Source of the DNA: Promicromonospora iranensis
GTDB lineage: Bacteria; Actinomycetota; Actinomycetes; Actinomycetales; Cellulomonadaceae
Direction of reading: 5' to 3'
DNA length: 64,000 bases
Assembly (NCBI RefSeq): GCF_028994805.1
Contig: NZ_JAJQQP010000001.1
Span: 186,001-250,000 of the forward strand
A program made the position numbers and the translations under genes. Shown piece by piece: positions 40,667-49,328 of the stretch (position 1 is its first letter; every line of letters starts with the position of its first letter). Under the pieces are notes generated by a model, which was not told the DNA's origin, did no database searches, and was given only the letters and a program-made list of their open reading frames with translations.

Positions 40667-43345
40667 TCACCGGGCAGCCCAGTGGATGGCCGTCGCCGCC
40701 TGGCTGAGGCCACCCCGGGGGTGGGTACGGAAGAAGACCGACGTGCCGAACACGAACGCCCGCGCGTGTCCCATTTTGCCGGATACGGCGGCAGCCTGCC
40801 CGAGGGCGGCACGCGGTCCGTCCGACCCACCCGACCGCGGCCAGTAACCGGCCCGGAACGTGCCGTAGGCCAGCTCCGTGGTGGTTCCCGGGCCCAGGTC
40901 CGTGAACCAGACGGCCGGGTAGACGAAACCGTGGGGCTGCGCGTGGTCGTCCAGCACCTCACCCGGGGTGCGGGTGGCGACGATGCCGTTGCTCGCCGGG
41001 TCTCCCGTCACCGCGGTACCACTGACCAGGCCATACGCCCGCGCGGCCGCGAAGGCGCCCGCTCCGCGGCCGACGATGGCACCGCCGTCGCGCAGCCAGG
41101 AGCCGACGTGGGCGCGGCCCGCCGAGCCCGCCCGGAGGTTGAGGGACGAGCCCACCCAGAGCACGTCGGCCTCCTCGAGCCCGGTGGCGGTGCCCGCAGC
41201 GGCGCCCTTCTCGATCCCGGACGCCGACACCGGCACGAGGTCGTCGAAGCCGAGCGACAGGAGCGACAGCCGGTCGTCCTGGTTGCCCGTGTACGCGATG
41301 GTGAGGTCCTCGGCCGGCTCCCCGGCGGTGTACTCGGCGCGGGAGGCGGTCGCGAAGGTGATGCCGTACCGCTCCGCCACGGCGCGCGCCGCCGCGAGTC
41401 CGCGGGGTCCGACGACGGCACGCCCGTCCGCCGTCAGCCGCACGGCAACGTCCTGTCCCAGGAGGTCGTTCAGGGCGCGGTGGTCCTCGACGCCCGCCAC
41501 GTCGAAGGTGGCGTACCGGGCTCGTTCCGGGACGCTCCCGCGCGGGGCGGTTCCGCGCACCGGCGTCGTCGGCCCGATCGGGCCGTCGGTGGTGACGCCG
41601 ACGCGGTCCACCGTCGCGCCCCAGAGGTAGGCGGCCGACCACGCGGAGATGTCGTACATGGCCGGGACCTCGTCCGAGACGTCCGAGCCGAGGGCGAGCA
41701 GCGCGCTCGCGAGCCCGCGCAAGGGCTGGTGCAGGTCCACCACGTACGAGCCGGCCGGGTAGGTGGTGCCGGCGACGTGCGCGGGGGCGGCCAGCCGCTC
41801 CACCTCGACGCCGTGGAACAGGAGCGCGTCGACCAGCTGCTCGGCGTCGGACGCCGAGCGCTGGCCTGGGCCGACCGGGATCACGTACGCGCGCGGCAGG
41901 CGCACCTTCCCCTGGTCGTCCGCCGGGTCCCAGAGCTGCTTCCACTCGTCCGGACCAGGGACGTCGCCGATGTTGTCGACGGTCAGCGCGACCTTGGGCG
42001 CGCCCGCGACACCGCGGCGGAACAGCTCTGCCTGGTCGGCGAGCATGGCGTCCGAGTGGGTGTGGACGTAGTCGATCATCGACCGCATCACCGTGACCGC
42101 CACCTCGGTGTTCACCGCCGCGTCCGCCCGCGTGGTGGTCCGGCCCGTCAGGCCGAGCGGCAGCTCGACGGTGCTGGTCACGGCGCCGTGGAGCGGCGCG
42201 TACTGCGCGGTGAAGACCGGCGGGTAGTCGTCCCAGCCCGACGGCGTGTCCCGGTAGGGGATCTTGATGAACCCGGTGTTCTCCGCCACGGCGTCGCCGC
42301 TGCCCGGGTCGTAGTAGGTGTTGCCGGCGATCTCGGCTGCGACGACGTCGTCCTCCACCTGGCGTGCGACCGCGTAGCCGTGCGGCAGGAAGAGGTCGTA
42401 CTCGTAGTTCTCGCCGTGCGGCGGCCCGGCCGGCTCGACCTGGAGCACGTCGGTGTAGCCGTGGAAGTCCGCCGCGAACAGCGGCTGCACGGCCTGCGCC
42501 GTGCGGACGTACGAGCGCGCCTCGGGCGTGGCGAGCGTGATCATGTCGCGGTTCGCGTCCAGGCCCAGGGACGTGGAGCGCGTCGCGTGCGTCCGGCCGT
42601 CCGGGTTGAGCGTCAGGCTGAACACGATCCGGTGGTGCTCCAGCATGCCCCGGGTGGCCTCGTCGTCCGCGGTGGCGAGCCGCTCGATCACCCGCAGCGC
42701 GGCGTCCGTGCCCTCCCACTCGTTGCCGTGGATGTTCGCGCTGATCCAGATCGGCGTCTTGTAGCCCGCCCGCAGACCGGCGTCCCGGAGGGCCTCGTGC
42801 GGCCGCTCCTTGATCTCCTCGCGCCACGCCTTCTGCCGGGCGGTCTCCCGGCGCCGCTCGGGCGCCGTCACGGTGACGAGATAGAGGTCGCGGCCCTCCG
42901 TCGACCTGCCGACGACCTGGGTGGACACCCGGTCGCTGCGCTCCATCAGCCGGGTCAGGCGGGGTGCCAGCTCCGCGTGGCTGACGGTCCCGTTCCGCTC
43001 GGTGGCGTCGTCGTCACCGGGCGGGAGGACCCGAAGCTCCGGCTGGTGCGGGTACGACGCCGGCATGCGCAGGGCGGGCCCGCCGCGTGACGGCAGCGGC
43101 CCCGGCGGGTCGGCCGCGCCATGGTCGTCGTCCGCCGTCGGGTCGGTCAGGACATCGGCCTCGACGCCCCGGCCCAGACTCGCCGGCGCGACTCCCGTGG
43201 TCGCGACTGCCGTGCCTGGCCGGCCGTCCACGAACCCGCCCGAGGGCTGCGCGACGGCGGGCGCCGCCAACGAGCCCGCCGCCAGCGCGACGCCGGTGAG
43301 CGCGGCGCCGGCCAGCACGGCGAGCGAACGAGTTCGAGCGAGCAA
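40667..43345 (-). CDS. secreted M14-family zinc carboxypeptidase
   Basis: An 892-residue exported peptidase. It begins with a signal peptide (LLARTRSLAVLAGAALTGVALAAG) from a TTG start at 43345, chosen because GGGAGG lies 5 nt upstream and no in-frame ATG gives a better signal. The M14 core follows with zinc ligands His206 and Glu209 in ANIHGNEWEG. The C-terminal ~400 residues include a region like the glutamine-amidotransferase fold (ADVLWVGSSLNL, GSWLRDGGAIVGRG), as in several actinobacterial M14 peptidases. It probably degrades peptides outside the cell. Confidence 0.88.
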   Translation of the reverse strand: MLARTRSLAVLAGAALTGVALAAGSLAAPAVAQPSGGFVDGRPGTAVATTGVAPASLGRGVEADVLTDPTADDDHGAADPPGPLPSRGGPALRMPASYPHQPELRVLPPGDDDATERNGTVSHAELAPRLTRLMERSDRVSTQVVGRSTEGRDLYLVTVTAPERRRETARQKAWREEIKERPHEALRDAGLRAGYKTPIWISANIHGNEWEGTDAALRVIERLATADDEATRGMLEHHRIVFSLTLNPDGRTHATRSTSLGLDANRDMITLATPEARSYVRTAQAVQPLFAADFHGYTDVLQVEPAGPPHGENYEYDLFLPHGYAVARQVEDDVVAAEIAGNTYYDPGSGDAVAENTGFIKIPYRDTPSGWDDYPPVFTAQYAPLHGAVTSTVELPLGLTGRTTTRADAAVNTEVAVTVMRSMIDYVHTHSDAMLADQAELFRRGVAGAPKVALTVDNIGDVPGPDEWKQLWDPADDQGKVRLPRAYVIPVGPGQRSASDAEQLVDALLFHGVEVERLAAPAHVAGTTYPAGSYVVDLHQPLRGLASALLALGSDVSDEVPAMYDISAWSAAYLWGATVDRVGVTTDGPIGPTTPVRGTAPRGSVPERARYATFDVAGVEDHRALNDLLGQDVAVRLTADGRAVVGPRGLAAARAVAERYGITFATASRAEYTAGEPAEDLTIAYTGNQDDRLSLLSLGFDDLVPVSASGIEKGAAAGTATGLEEADVLWVGSSLNLRAGSAGRAHVGSWLRDGGAIVGRGAGAFAAARAYGLVSGTAVTGDPASNGIVATRTPGEVLDDHAQPHGFVYPAVWFTDLGPGTTTELAYGTFRAGYWPRSGGSDGPRAALGQAAAVSGKMGHARAFVFGTSVFFRTHPRGGLSQAATAIHWAAR

Positions 43346-43503
43346 GGGTGCCTCCCAGCGGCAAGTCGGCCAATTCTGGCCCACGACCCTGCCGCACGGG
43401 AAACACCTGGGGCGGAGAGTTCACGGCGAGGTTCCCGCGGTCGCGCGGCGCGCACGCCGAGAAAGCCGTTGACCGGGGTAGCACGCGGCGGTCCACTGTC
43501 GTC

Positions 43504-44082
43504 ATGACCACCGAGCGATGGACCGCCGCCACCGTCTACCCCGACATGTGGACCGACCCCGACAAGGACCCGCGCGAGGCGCTGTCGAAACCGGTCGGGG
43601 AGAAGGAGACCTATCAGAACTATCTCAAGCACTACCGGCTCACGCTGGAGATGAAGTGCGAGGGGCTCGACGCCGAGCAGCTCGCCCGGCGCGCGGTGCC
43701 GCCGTCGACGCTGTCACTCCTAGGACTGGTGCGGCACCTTGCCCACGTCGAGCAGAGCTGGTTCCAGCGGATCCTGCAGGACCAGCCGGACCTGCCCAAG
43801 CTGTTCGGCAAGTCGCCGGAGAATCCGGACGCTGACTTCGACGACGCCGTCGGCGACCCTGCGGTGGTCGAGGACGCCTGGGAGAACTGGCGGCGCGAGG
43901 TCAGGGCAGCCGACGACTGGCTGGCCGCGCTGCCCGAGGACGAGCTGGGCCGGACCGTGCGGCGCGGCGACGACGAGATCCCGGTCCGTGACGTCCTGGT
44001 GCACATGGTCGAGGAGTACGCGCGCCACGTGGGCCACGCCGACCTGCTGCGCGAGTGCATAGACGGCCGAGTGGGCCAATGA
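43504..44082 (+). CDS. DinB-family (DUF664) protein, probably thiol-dependent
   Basis: A 192-residue four-helix-bundle protein. The segment LLGLVRHLAHVEQSWFQR with His near residue 79 and the C-terminal HMVEEYARHVGHADLLRE supply the metal-binding histidines of the DinB fold. The actinobacterial DUF664 branch is often predicted to use mycothiol as cofactor. Substrate unknown. ATG at 43504; divergent from the M14 gene and convergent with hppA. Confidence 0.88.
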   Translation: MTTERWTAATVYPDMWTDPDKDPREALSKPVGEKETYQNYLKHYRLTLEMKCEGLDAEQLARRAVPPSTLSLLGLVRHLAHVEQSWFQRILQDQPDLPKLFGKSPENPDADFDDAVGDPAVVEDAWENWRREVRAADDWLAALPEDELGRTVRRGDDEIPVRDVLVHMVEEYARHVGHADLLRECIDGRVGQ

Positions 44083-44089
44083 CCCACCC

Positions 44090-44165
44090 CGCCGAGGTAG
44101 TCATCTGGCGAGGTAGTCAGCCGAGTGGAGCTGGCTGACTACCTCGCCAAGTGACTACCTCGGCG
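44090..44165. terminator. nested palindrome, bidirectional terminator
   Basis: Inner arms 44107-44122 and 44133-44148 (GGCGAGGTAGTCAGCC and complement, 10-nt loop) are embedded in outer arms 44090-44102 and 44153-44165 (CGCCGAGGTAGTC and complement), with 4-nt spacers. The structure abuts the hppA stop and lies 8 bp after the DinB stop. GAGGTAGTC is thus present twice on each side. Confidence 0.8.
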
Positions 44166-46478
44166 TCAGACGACCGCGTTCTCCTCCGCGCGGTCCTGCT
44201 GCTCCTGCTGCTCGGCGTCCACGCGGGAGGCGCGCATGCGGGACCAGACGACGGCGCCGAACGCCACGGCCGCCGCCAGGAGGGCGATGCCGATCCGGAG
44301 CGTGTGGTTGGCGTCCGCGGGCACGCTCATCGCCACCACTGCCGGCGCGATCAGCAGCGCGACCAGGTTCATCACCTTGATCAGCGGGTTGATCGCCGGG
44401 CCGGCGGTGTCCTTGAACGGGTCGCCCACGGTGTCACCGATGACGGTCGCCGCGTGCGCGTCGGAGCCCTTGCCGCCGTACTTGCCGTCCTCGACGATCT
44501 TCTTCGCGTTGTCCCAGGCACCACCCGAGTTGGCCAGGAAGATCGCCATGAGCACCCCGGACCCGATCGCACCGGCGAGGAAGCCGGCCAGCGGCCCGAC
44601 GCCGAGGCCGAAGCCGACGGCGATGGGAGCGAACGCCGCCAGCAGACCCGGGGTGATGAGCTCGCGCAGCGAGTCGCGGGTGCAGATGTCGACGACCTTG
44701 GCGTAGTCGGGGCGCTCCTCGTACGTCATGATGCCCGGGTGGTCGCGGAACTGGCGGCGCACCTCGAACACGATGGCGCCGGCGGCGCGCGTCACGGCGT
44801 CGATCGCGAGCCCGGAGAACAGGAACACGGTGGCCCCGCCCAGGATCACGCCCACGAGGGTGACCGGCGAGATGATCTCGTAGCTGAGCATGGAGGTCAC
44901 CAGGCCCGTGCCGACGTTGTTGACCTGCGCGAGCGCGTTCGACACGGCGTCGGCGTAGGAGCCGAACAGCGCGGTGGCGGCGAGCACCGCCGTCGCGATC
45001 GCGATGCCCTTGGTGATCGCCTTGGTCGTGTTGCCGACGGCGTCCAGGTCGGTGAGGATCTGCGCGCCCTCCTCGTCGACGTCGCCCGACATCTCGGCGA
45101 TGCCCTGTGCGTTGTCGCTCACGGGACCGAACGTGTCCATGGCCACGATGACGCCGACAGTGGTGAGCAGACCGCAGCCCGCGAGCGCGACGAGGAACAG
45201 CGCGAGCGGCACGGAACCGCCCGCGAGCAGGAACACGCCGCAGATCGCGGCGGCGATGATGCCCGCCGTGTACACCGCGGACTCGAAGCCCACGCCGATA
45301 CCGGAGAGGACGACGGTCGCCGCGCCCGTCCGGGAGGTCGCCGCCACGTGCAGCGTCGGCTTCTTGTCGGTGCCGGTGAAGTACCCGGTCACCCACAGGA
45401 TGACGCCTGCCAGGACCACGCCGATGAGCACGGCGAGCGCCGAGACGACCCGCGGGTCGGCGGTGACGCCCGAGAGGTCGGCGGTACCCGGTACCTGGTC
45501 GAAGGAGGACGGCAGGTAGGCGAAGGCGGCGAGCCCGGCCAGTGCGGCGCCGACGACGGCGGAGACGTAGAACCCGCGGTTGATCGCGGCGAGGCCGCTC
45601 TCCGACCCGCGGATCCGGGTGATGAACACGCCCAGCAGTGCGACGAACGCACCGATCGCGGTGACGATCAGCGGGAACACGAGGCCCTGCTCACCCATGG
45701 CGGCCTTGCCGAGGATGAGAGCCGCCACGAGGGTCACGGCGTAGGACTCGAAGAGGTCTGCGGCCATGCCCGCGCAGTCGCCGACGTTGTCGCCCACGTT
45801 GTCCGCGATGGTGGCGGCGTTGCGGGGGTCGTCCTCGGGGATGCCCTGCTCGACCTTGCCCACCAGGTCGGCGCCGACGTCGGCCGCCTTGGTGAAGATG
45901 CCGCCGCCCACGCGCATGAACATGGCGAGCAGCGCGGCGCCGAAGCCGAAGCCCTCGAGCACGGCAGGCGCGTCGACGTCGTACACGAGCACGACGAGCG
46001 CGGCGCCCAGCAGGCCGAGACCCACCACGGACATGCCGACGACGCCACCGGTGCGGAAGGCGATCCGGGCGCCCTCGGCGCGGCCACCGGGGCGGGTCGC
46101 GGCCGCGGCCACGCGGACGTTCGCCCGCACCGCCAGCCACATGCCCAGGTAGCCGATCGCCGCGGAGAACCCGGCGCCGAAGACGAACGCGATGGAGCGC
46201 CCGACCCGCACGCCGCTGTCGCCCGGCAGCAGGAAGAGCAGCCCGAACACCACCGCGGCGAACAGCACGAGGGTGCGGAACTGCCGTTTCAGGTAGGCGG
46301 AGGCTCCCTCTTGCACCGCCTGGCCGATGTCCTGCATCTTCGCGGTCCCATCAGGTGCGGCGAGCACCTGGCGGCGCAGCACGAAGGCACACCCGAGTGC
46401 CAGGACCGCGATGAGAGCGATCACCGCCACCGTGGTGTAGCTCCCCGCGCCGAAAACAATGCCGTCTTCGAGCCCCAT
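44166..46478 (-). CDS. hppA: K+-insensitive membrane H+-translocating pyrophosphatase
   Basis: A 770-residue pump with about 16 membrane helices that couples PPi hydrolysis to proton export. The PPi-binding motif DVGADLVGK is at 200-208, followed by EDDPRNAATIADNVGDNVGD. Residue Lys486 in GNTTKA is the K+-independent signature; K+-dependent enzymes have Ala here. The ATG at 46478 has GAGGAGG 5 nt upstream. The 187-bp gap upstream holds a TAGACT-type -10 and a GTGAC-N4-GTCAC palindrome at 46610-46623. Confidence 0.95.
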   Translation of the reverse strand: MGLEDGIVFGAGSYTTVAVIALIAVLALGCAFVLRRQVLAAPDGTAKMQDIGQAVQEGASAYLKRQFRTLVLFAAVVFGLLFLLPGDSGVRVGRSIAFVFGAGFSAAIGYLGMWLAVRANVRVAAAATRPGGRAEGARIAFRTGGVVGMSVVGLGLLGAALVVLVYDVDAPAVLEGFGFGAALLAMFMRVGGGIFTKAADVGADLVGKVEQGIPEDDPRNAATIADNVGDNVGDCAGMAADLFESYAVTLVAALILGKAAMGEQGLVFPLIVTAIGAFVALLGVFITRIRGSESGLAAINRGFYVSAVVGAALAGLAAFAYLPSSFDQVPGTADLSGVTADPRVVSALAVLIGVVLAGVILWVTGYFTGTDKKPTLHVAATSRTGAATVVLSGIGVGFESAVYTAGIIAAAICGVFLLAGGSVPLALFLVALAGCGLLTTVGVIVAMDTFGPVSDNAQGIAEMSGDVDEEGAQILTDLDAVGNTTKAITKGIAIATAVLAATALFGSYADAVSNALAQVNNVGTGLVTSMLSYEIISPVTLVGVILGGATVFLFSGLAIDAVTRAAGAIVFEVRRQFRDHPGIMTYEERPDYAKVVDICTRDSLRELITPGLLAAFAPIAVGFGLGVGPLAGFLAGAIGSGVLMAIFLANSGGAWDNAKKIVEDGKYGGKGSDAHAATVIGDTVGDPFKDTAGPAINPLIKVMNLVALLIAPAVVAMSVPADANHTLRIGIALLAAAVAFGAVVWSRMRASRVDAEQQEQQDRAEENAVV

Positions 46479-46665
46479 TCGTCCTCCTCGACGAGCTCCG
46501 GGGAGGTCCCCCAGAAAAGTGTGTTGCCCTGCACGGGGTTGACCCGTACAAGGCCTCTGCGTCCCACCGGCAACGTCGATGGCGGGAAGAGACCAGAGTC
46601 TACCCACATGTGACGCCAGTCACTATGTCGAAGCGCAGGACGTTCGCACCCGCACCGGGACGTCT

Positions 46666-47418
46666 CTACCGGGGCCCCGCTCCCGTGGTGAGCTCGCGGA
46701 TCTCCTGGAGCAGCCGAGCGGCGTCGGTGAGGTCCGGGAGCACCACGTCGGCGCCCGCCGCGACGAGCCGGTCCGCCGACGTCGTGCCCGAGGCGACGGC
46801 GATCACCCGCGCCCCACCCTCGAGCCCTGTCCGCACGTCCTCGAGCGAGTCCCCGACGATCACCGTGTTGCCGACGTCGAAGGCGCTGCCGTAGCGCTCG
46901 CCCGCCCGGCGCTGGGCGATGGCCACGAGGGCCGGCCGGTGCGCGTCGTCGGACGAGAAGCCGCCCACCGTGGCGTCCACGTACCGCTCCATGCCGAACA
47001 CCTGCAGCTTGACCAGGGCGTTCGCCCGGAGGTTCCCCGTCAGGACCGTCGAGACCAGGCCGGGCTCCGCCGCGACGGCCTTGAGCGCCTGCATGGCCCC
47101 GGGCAGGACGGAGCCGACGGTCCGCACGTCCTCGGTGTGCGCCGCGAATCGCACGGGCACCACCTCGAGCATGCGCGGCAGCAGCGCGTCCGCCTCGTCC
47201 CCGCTGACCCCGTTGTCCTCCAGGAGAACGCGGATCGCCAGCGGCATGGTCACTCCGGTGCCCTTGGCCGGGAGGCGTTCGGCGGGTCGTCCCACGACTT
47301 CGGCGAACGCCTCCCGGTATGCCGTCCGGTCCACCTCCCCGACGTACACGAGCGTGCGATCGATGTCCCAGAGCACCAGGGCCCTGGCATCACCGCGGGA
47401 GGTGACCGGCGCGGTCAC
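46666..47418 (-). CDS. HAD-superfamily phosphatase (phosphoglycolate phosphatase-like)
   Basis: A 250-residue HAD hydrolase with all four motifs: LWDIDRTL (nucleophile Asp), STVLTGN (motif II Thr), a HRPALVAIA region providing the lysine/arginine position, and VIVGDSLEDVRTG (motif IV). A helical cap separates motifs I and II. Many related proteins dephosphorylate phosphoglycolate or small sugar phosphates. The GTG start overlaps the upstream XRE gene's stop as GTGA, so the two are coupled. Confidence 0.9.
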   Translation of the reverse strand: MTAPVTSRGDARALVLWDIDRTLVYVGEVDRTAYREAFAEVVGRPAERLPAKGTGVTMPLAIRVLLEDNGVSGDEADALLPRMLEVVPVRFAAHTEDVRTVGSVLPGAMQALKAVAAEPGLVSTVLTGNLRANALVKLQVFGMERYVDATVGGFSSDDAHRPALVAIAQRRAGERYGSAFDVGNTVIVGDSLEDVRTGLEGGARVIAVASGTTSADRLVAAGADVVLPDLTDAARLLQEIRELTTGAGPR

Positions 47419-49055
47419 GACGCGAGTGCCGCGATCCGCTCGGTCAGCACGCGGGCGCCGACCCCGGACCGCCTCGACGACCCGCCACGCCGGAGGTCCG
47501 CCGACAGGTCGCGCAGGTGCTCCCGCAGCCGCGCCGACTGCACGGTCTCCGCGATGCTCACCGCCTCGTCGCCCGTCGCGCAGGCCGCGTCGAGGTCACC
47601 CGCCCTGGCGTGCGCCTGGGCCGCCCGGCTCAGGAACAGCCCGTGCGTGCGGCGCTCGCCGGCGCGGTCGGCCTGGATCGCGTGGCCGAAGCTCTCCACG
47701 GCGAGTGCCGTGTTGCCGAGTGCGAGGTGCGCCGACCCGGACTGCCCGTGGATCTCGCCCTCGTTCATCCAGTACAACCAGTGGGGGTCGTCCTCGCCGC
47801 GGCCGCGGGCACACAGCTCCGAGGCCTCACCGAGAGCCCGGCGCGCCGCCTCGCCCTCGCCCGCGGCGGCATGGCCGCGCGCCTGCCGGGTCAGCAGCGT
47901 CGCCGACAGGTGGGGCGCGTCGAGGCGGGCGATCCGACGTCGGCCCGCCTCGGCGGCACGGACCGCGTCCCGCGGGTCGCCGCTGGAGTAGCCGTGGATC
48001 GCGAGGTAGGACAGCGCACCCGCGCCGAGCCGGTCGTCGGCGGCCGCGTGCGCGGCCCGCAGACCGGCGAGCATGTAGGCGCGCGCCGCGTCAGGGCGCC
48101 CCGCGTCGAACGCGAACCAGCCCGCCTGCGTGGCGGTGTCCGCGGCGACGGCGGCGAGCCGCCGGCCCGTGACCTCGTCGTACGTGCTGCGCTCCAGGAT
48201 GCGGACGACCAGGGCCAGGTGCGCGCGGGCCAGGTCGGCCACCGACCCGCTGCCCGAGCCCTTGTCCATGACCCGCAGCTCGTCCAGCGTGCCCTGCAGG
48301 TGCCCGCACAGCTCGTGCGACACCCGGGTGCCGGCCGTCGCGCGACGCAGCGGCTCGGCCTGCTCGGCGTCCCAGCGCTGGATCATCGAGTTCAGCGCGA
48401 TGCCGGACGCCGGGCGCGGGGAGTCGGTCCCCGCCGCCTCCACCATCGCCGTGGCCGACACGGGACCGTTGGCGTCCGTCGGCAGCCAGTCCGCCGTGTT
48501 GTCGGCGACGTGCGCCAGGCGGAGCGCGGTGAGCATGCGGTCCGCTGTCCAGGGCAGCGTCGGGTCCGGCGCCGTGGGCGTCACCGGCTCCGGCGCCGTC
48601 TGGCCGGACGCGGCGGTGCGTGCGGGAGCGGCGGCGTCGGGCAGCGGGCTGATCCCCGGGAGCGGGAGCCGGACCAGGTCAGGTGGTGTGCCCAGGCCCG
48701 TGAGGAACTGGACCACCCGCGAGACGTCGGTGAGGCGGCGGTCGCCGCACTCGAGCATCGACAGGTAGGACTGGCTCAGCCCGGTCAGGGCCGCCACATC
48801 CTCCTGGCGCAGCGGGACGAGCTGCCGCACCATGCGGCTGACCTGGCCGAAGTCCCAGTCCGCGAGGGCTGACCGGACGGCTTCGTCCTGCCAGACCCGC
48901 GTCGGCACGCTGGGCAGTGAGACCACGGGCACTGACTCGGTGCGCCGGCACGCGGCACAGCGAGCTTCGGAGTTGTAGCGGCTGAGTACACAACCGCATC
49001 GGGCGCAAGTGCGAACGGTGGCACGAGGCAACGGGGGCTCCTGAGGGTCCGGCAT
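47415..49055 (-). CDS. XRE-type regulator with zinc ribbon and TPR repeats
   Basis: A 546-residue Streptomyces-style regulator. An N-terminal zinc ribbon (CARCGCVL...CAACRR, about 17-37) precedes a Cro/C1 helix-turn-helix (LRQEDVAALTGLSQSYLSMLECGDRRLT, about 80-110). A low-complexity linker leads to about 300 residues of tetratricopeptide-like helices rich in Ala (e.g. RAYMLAGLRAAHAAADD, HAAAGEGEAARRALGEAS). Such proteins often control development or metabolism by binding peptides or partner proteins. It is coupled to the HAD phosphatase downstream. An AT-richer gap with a palindrome lies upstream. Confidence 0.85.
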   Translation of the reverse strand: MPDPQEPPLPRATVRTCARCGCVLSRYNSEARCAACRRTESVPVVSLPSVPTRVWQDEAVRSALADWDFGQVSRMVRQLVPLRQEDVAALTGLSQSYLSMLECGDRRLTDVSRVVQFLTGLGTPPDLVRLPLPGISPLPDAAAPARTAASGQTAPEPVTPTAPDPTLPWTADRMLTALRLAHVADNTADWLPTDANGPVSATAMVEAAGTDSPRPASGIALNSMIQRWDAEQAEPLRRATAGTRVSHELCGHLQGTLDELRVMDKGSGSGSVADLARAHLALVVRILERSTYDEVTGRRLAAVAADTATQAGWFAFDAGRPDAARAYMLAGLRAAHAAADDRLGAGALSYLAIHGYSSGDPRDAVRAAEAGRRRIARLDAPHLSATLLTRQARGHAAAGEGEAARRALGEASELCARGRGEDDPHWLYWMNEGEIHGQSGSAHLALGNTALAVESFGHAIQADRAGERRTHGLFLSRAAQAHARAGDLDAACATGDEAVSIAETVQSARLREHLRDLSADLRRGGSSRRSGVGARVLTERIAALAS

Positions 49056-49199
49056 TTCTCTTTTGCCGAGTTCACGGCTCGGATGACCACAGTGGTATCA
49101 CCCCCCTGAGGTCCATGCATCCGGACGGTACTAGGTATTTTCTTCCAGATCAGCGGCCACCTGAGAGCGTACGTTTTCGCAGGTCAGCCGTGGTCTTTA

Positions 49200-49215
49200 T
49201 TGGACAAACGTCCAA
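49200..49215. promoter_or_regulatory. palindrome in AT-rich gap, possible operator
   Basis: TTGGAC-AAAC-GTCCAA, perfect 6-bp arms, in the 273-bp gap between the M18 gene's 3' end and the XRE gene start (145 bp upstream of the latter). This gap is visibly less GC-rich than its surroundings. Autoregulation by the XRE protein is possible but unproven. Confidence 0.3.
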
Positions 49216-49328
49216 CTAGTGCCCGAATTACGTCAATTGTAGACCGGGACAGAACCAACGAAACATGCATAAGCCCAGGTCACTCCGATTAACCACGCTA
49301 GGGGCCCGTTCCGGGAGGATTCGGCGTT

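Noticed and set aside
44151-46613. 820-codon plus-strand open frame opposite hppA
   Set aside because: Composition dominated by Asp/Arg/Gly/His, typical of a reverse-strand shadow of a membrane protein gene.
46597-46626. Confident hppA promoter
   Set aside because: A TAGACT -10 is present, but no acceptable -35 lies at 16-18 bp, so it is mentioned only in the gene entry.
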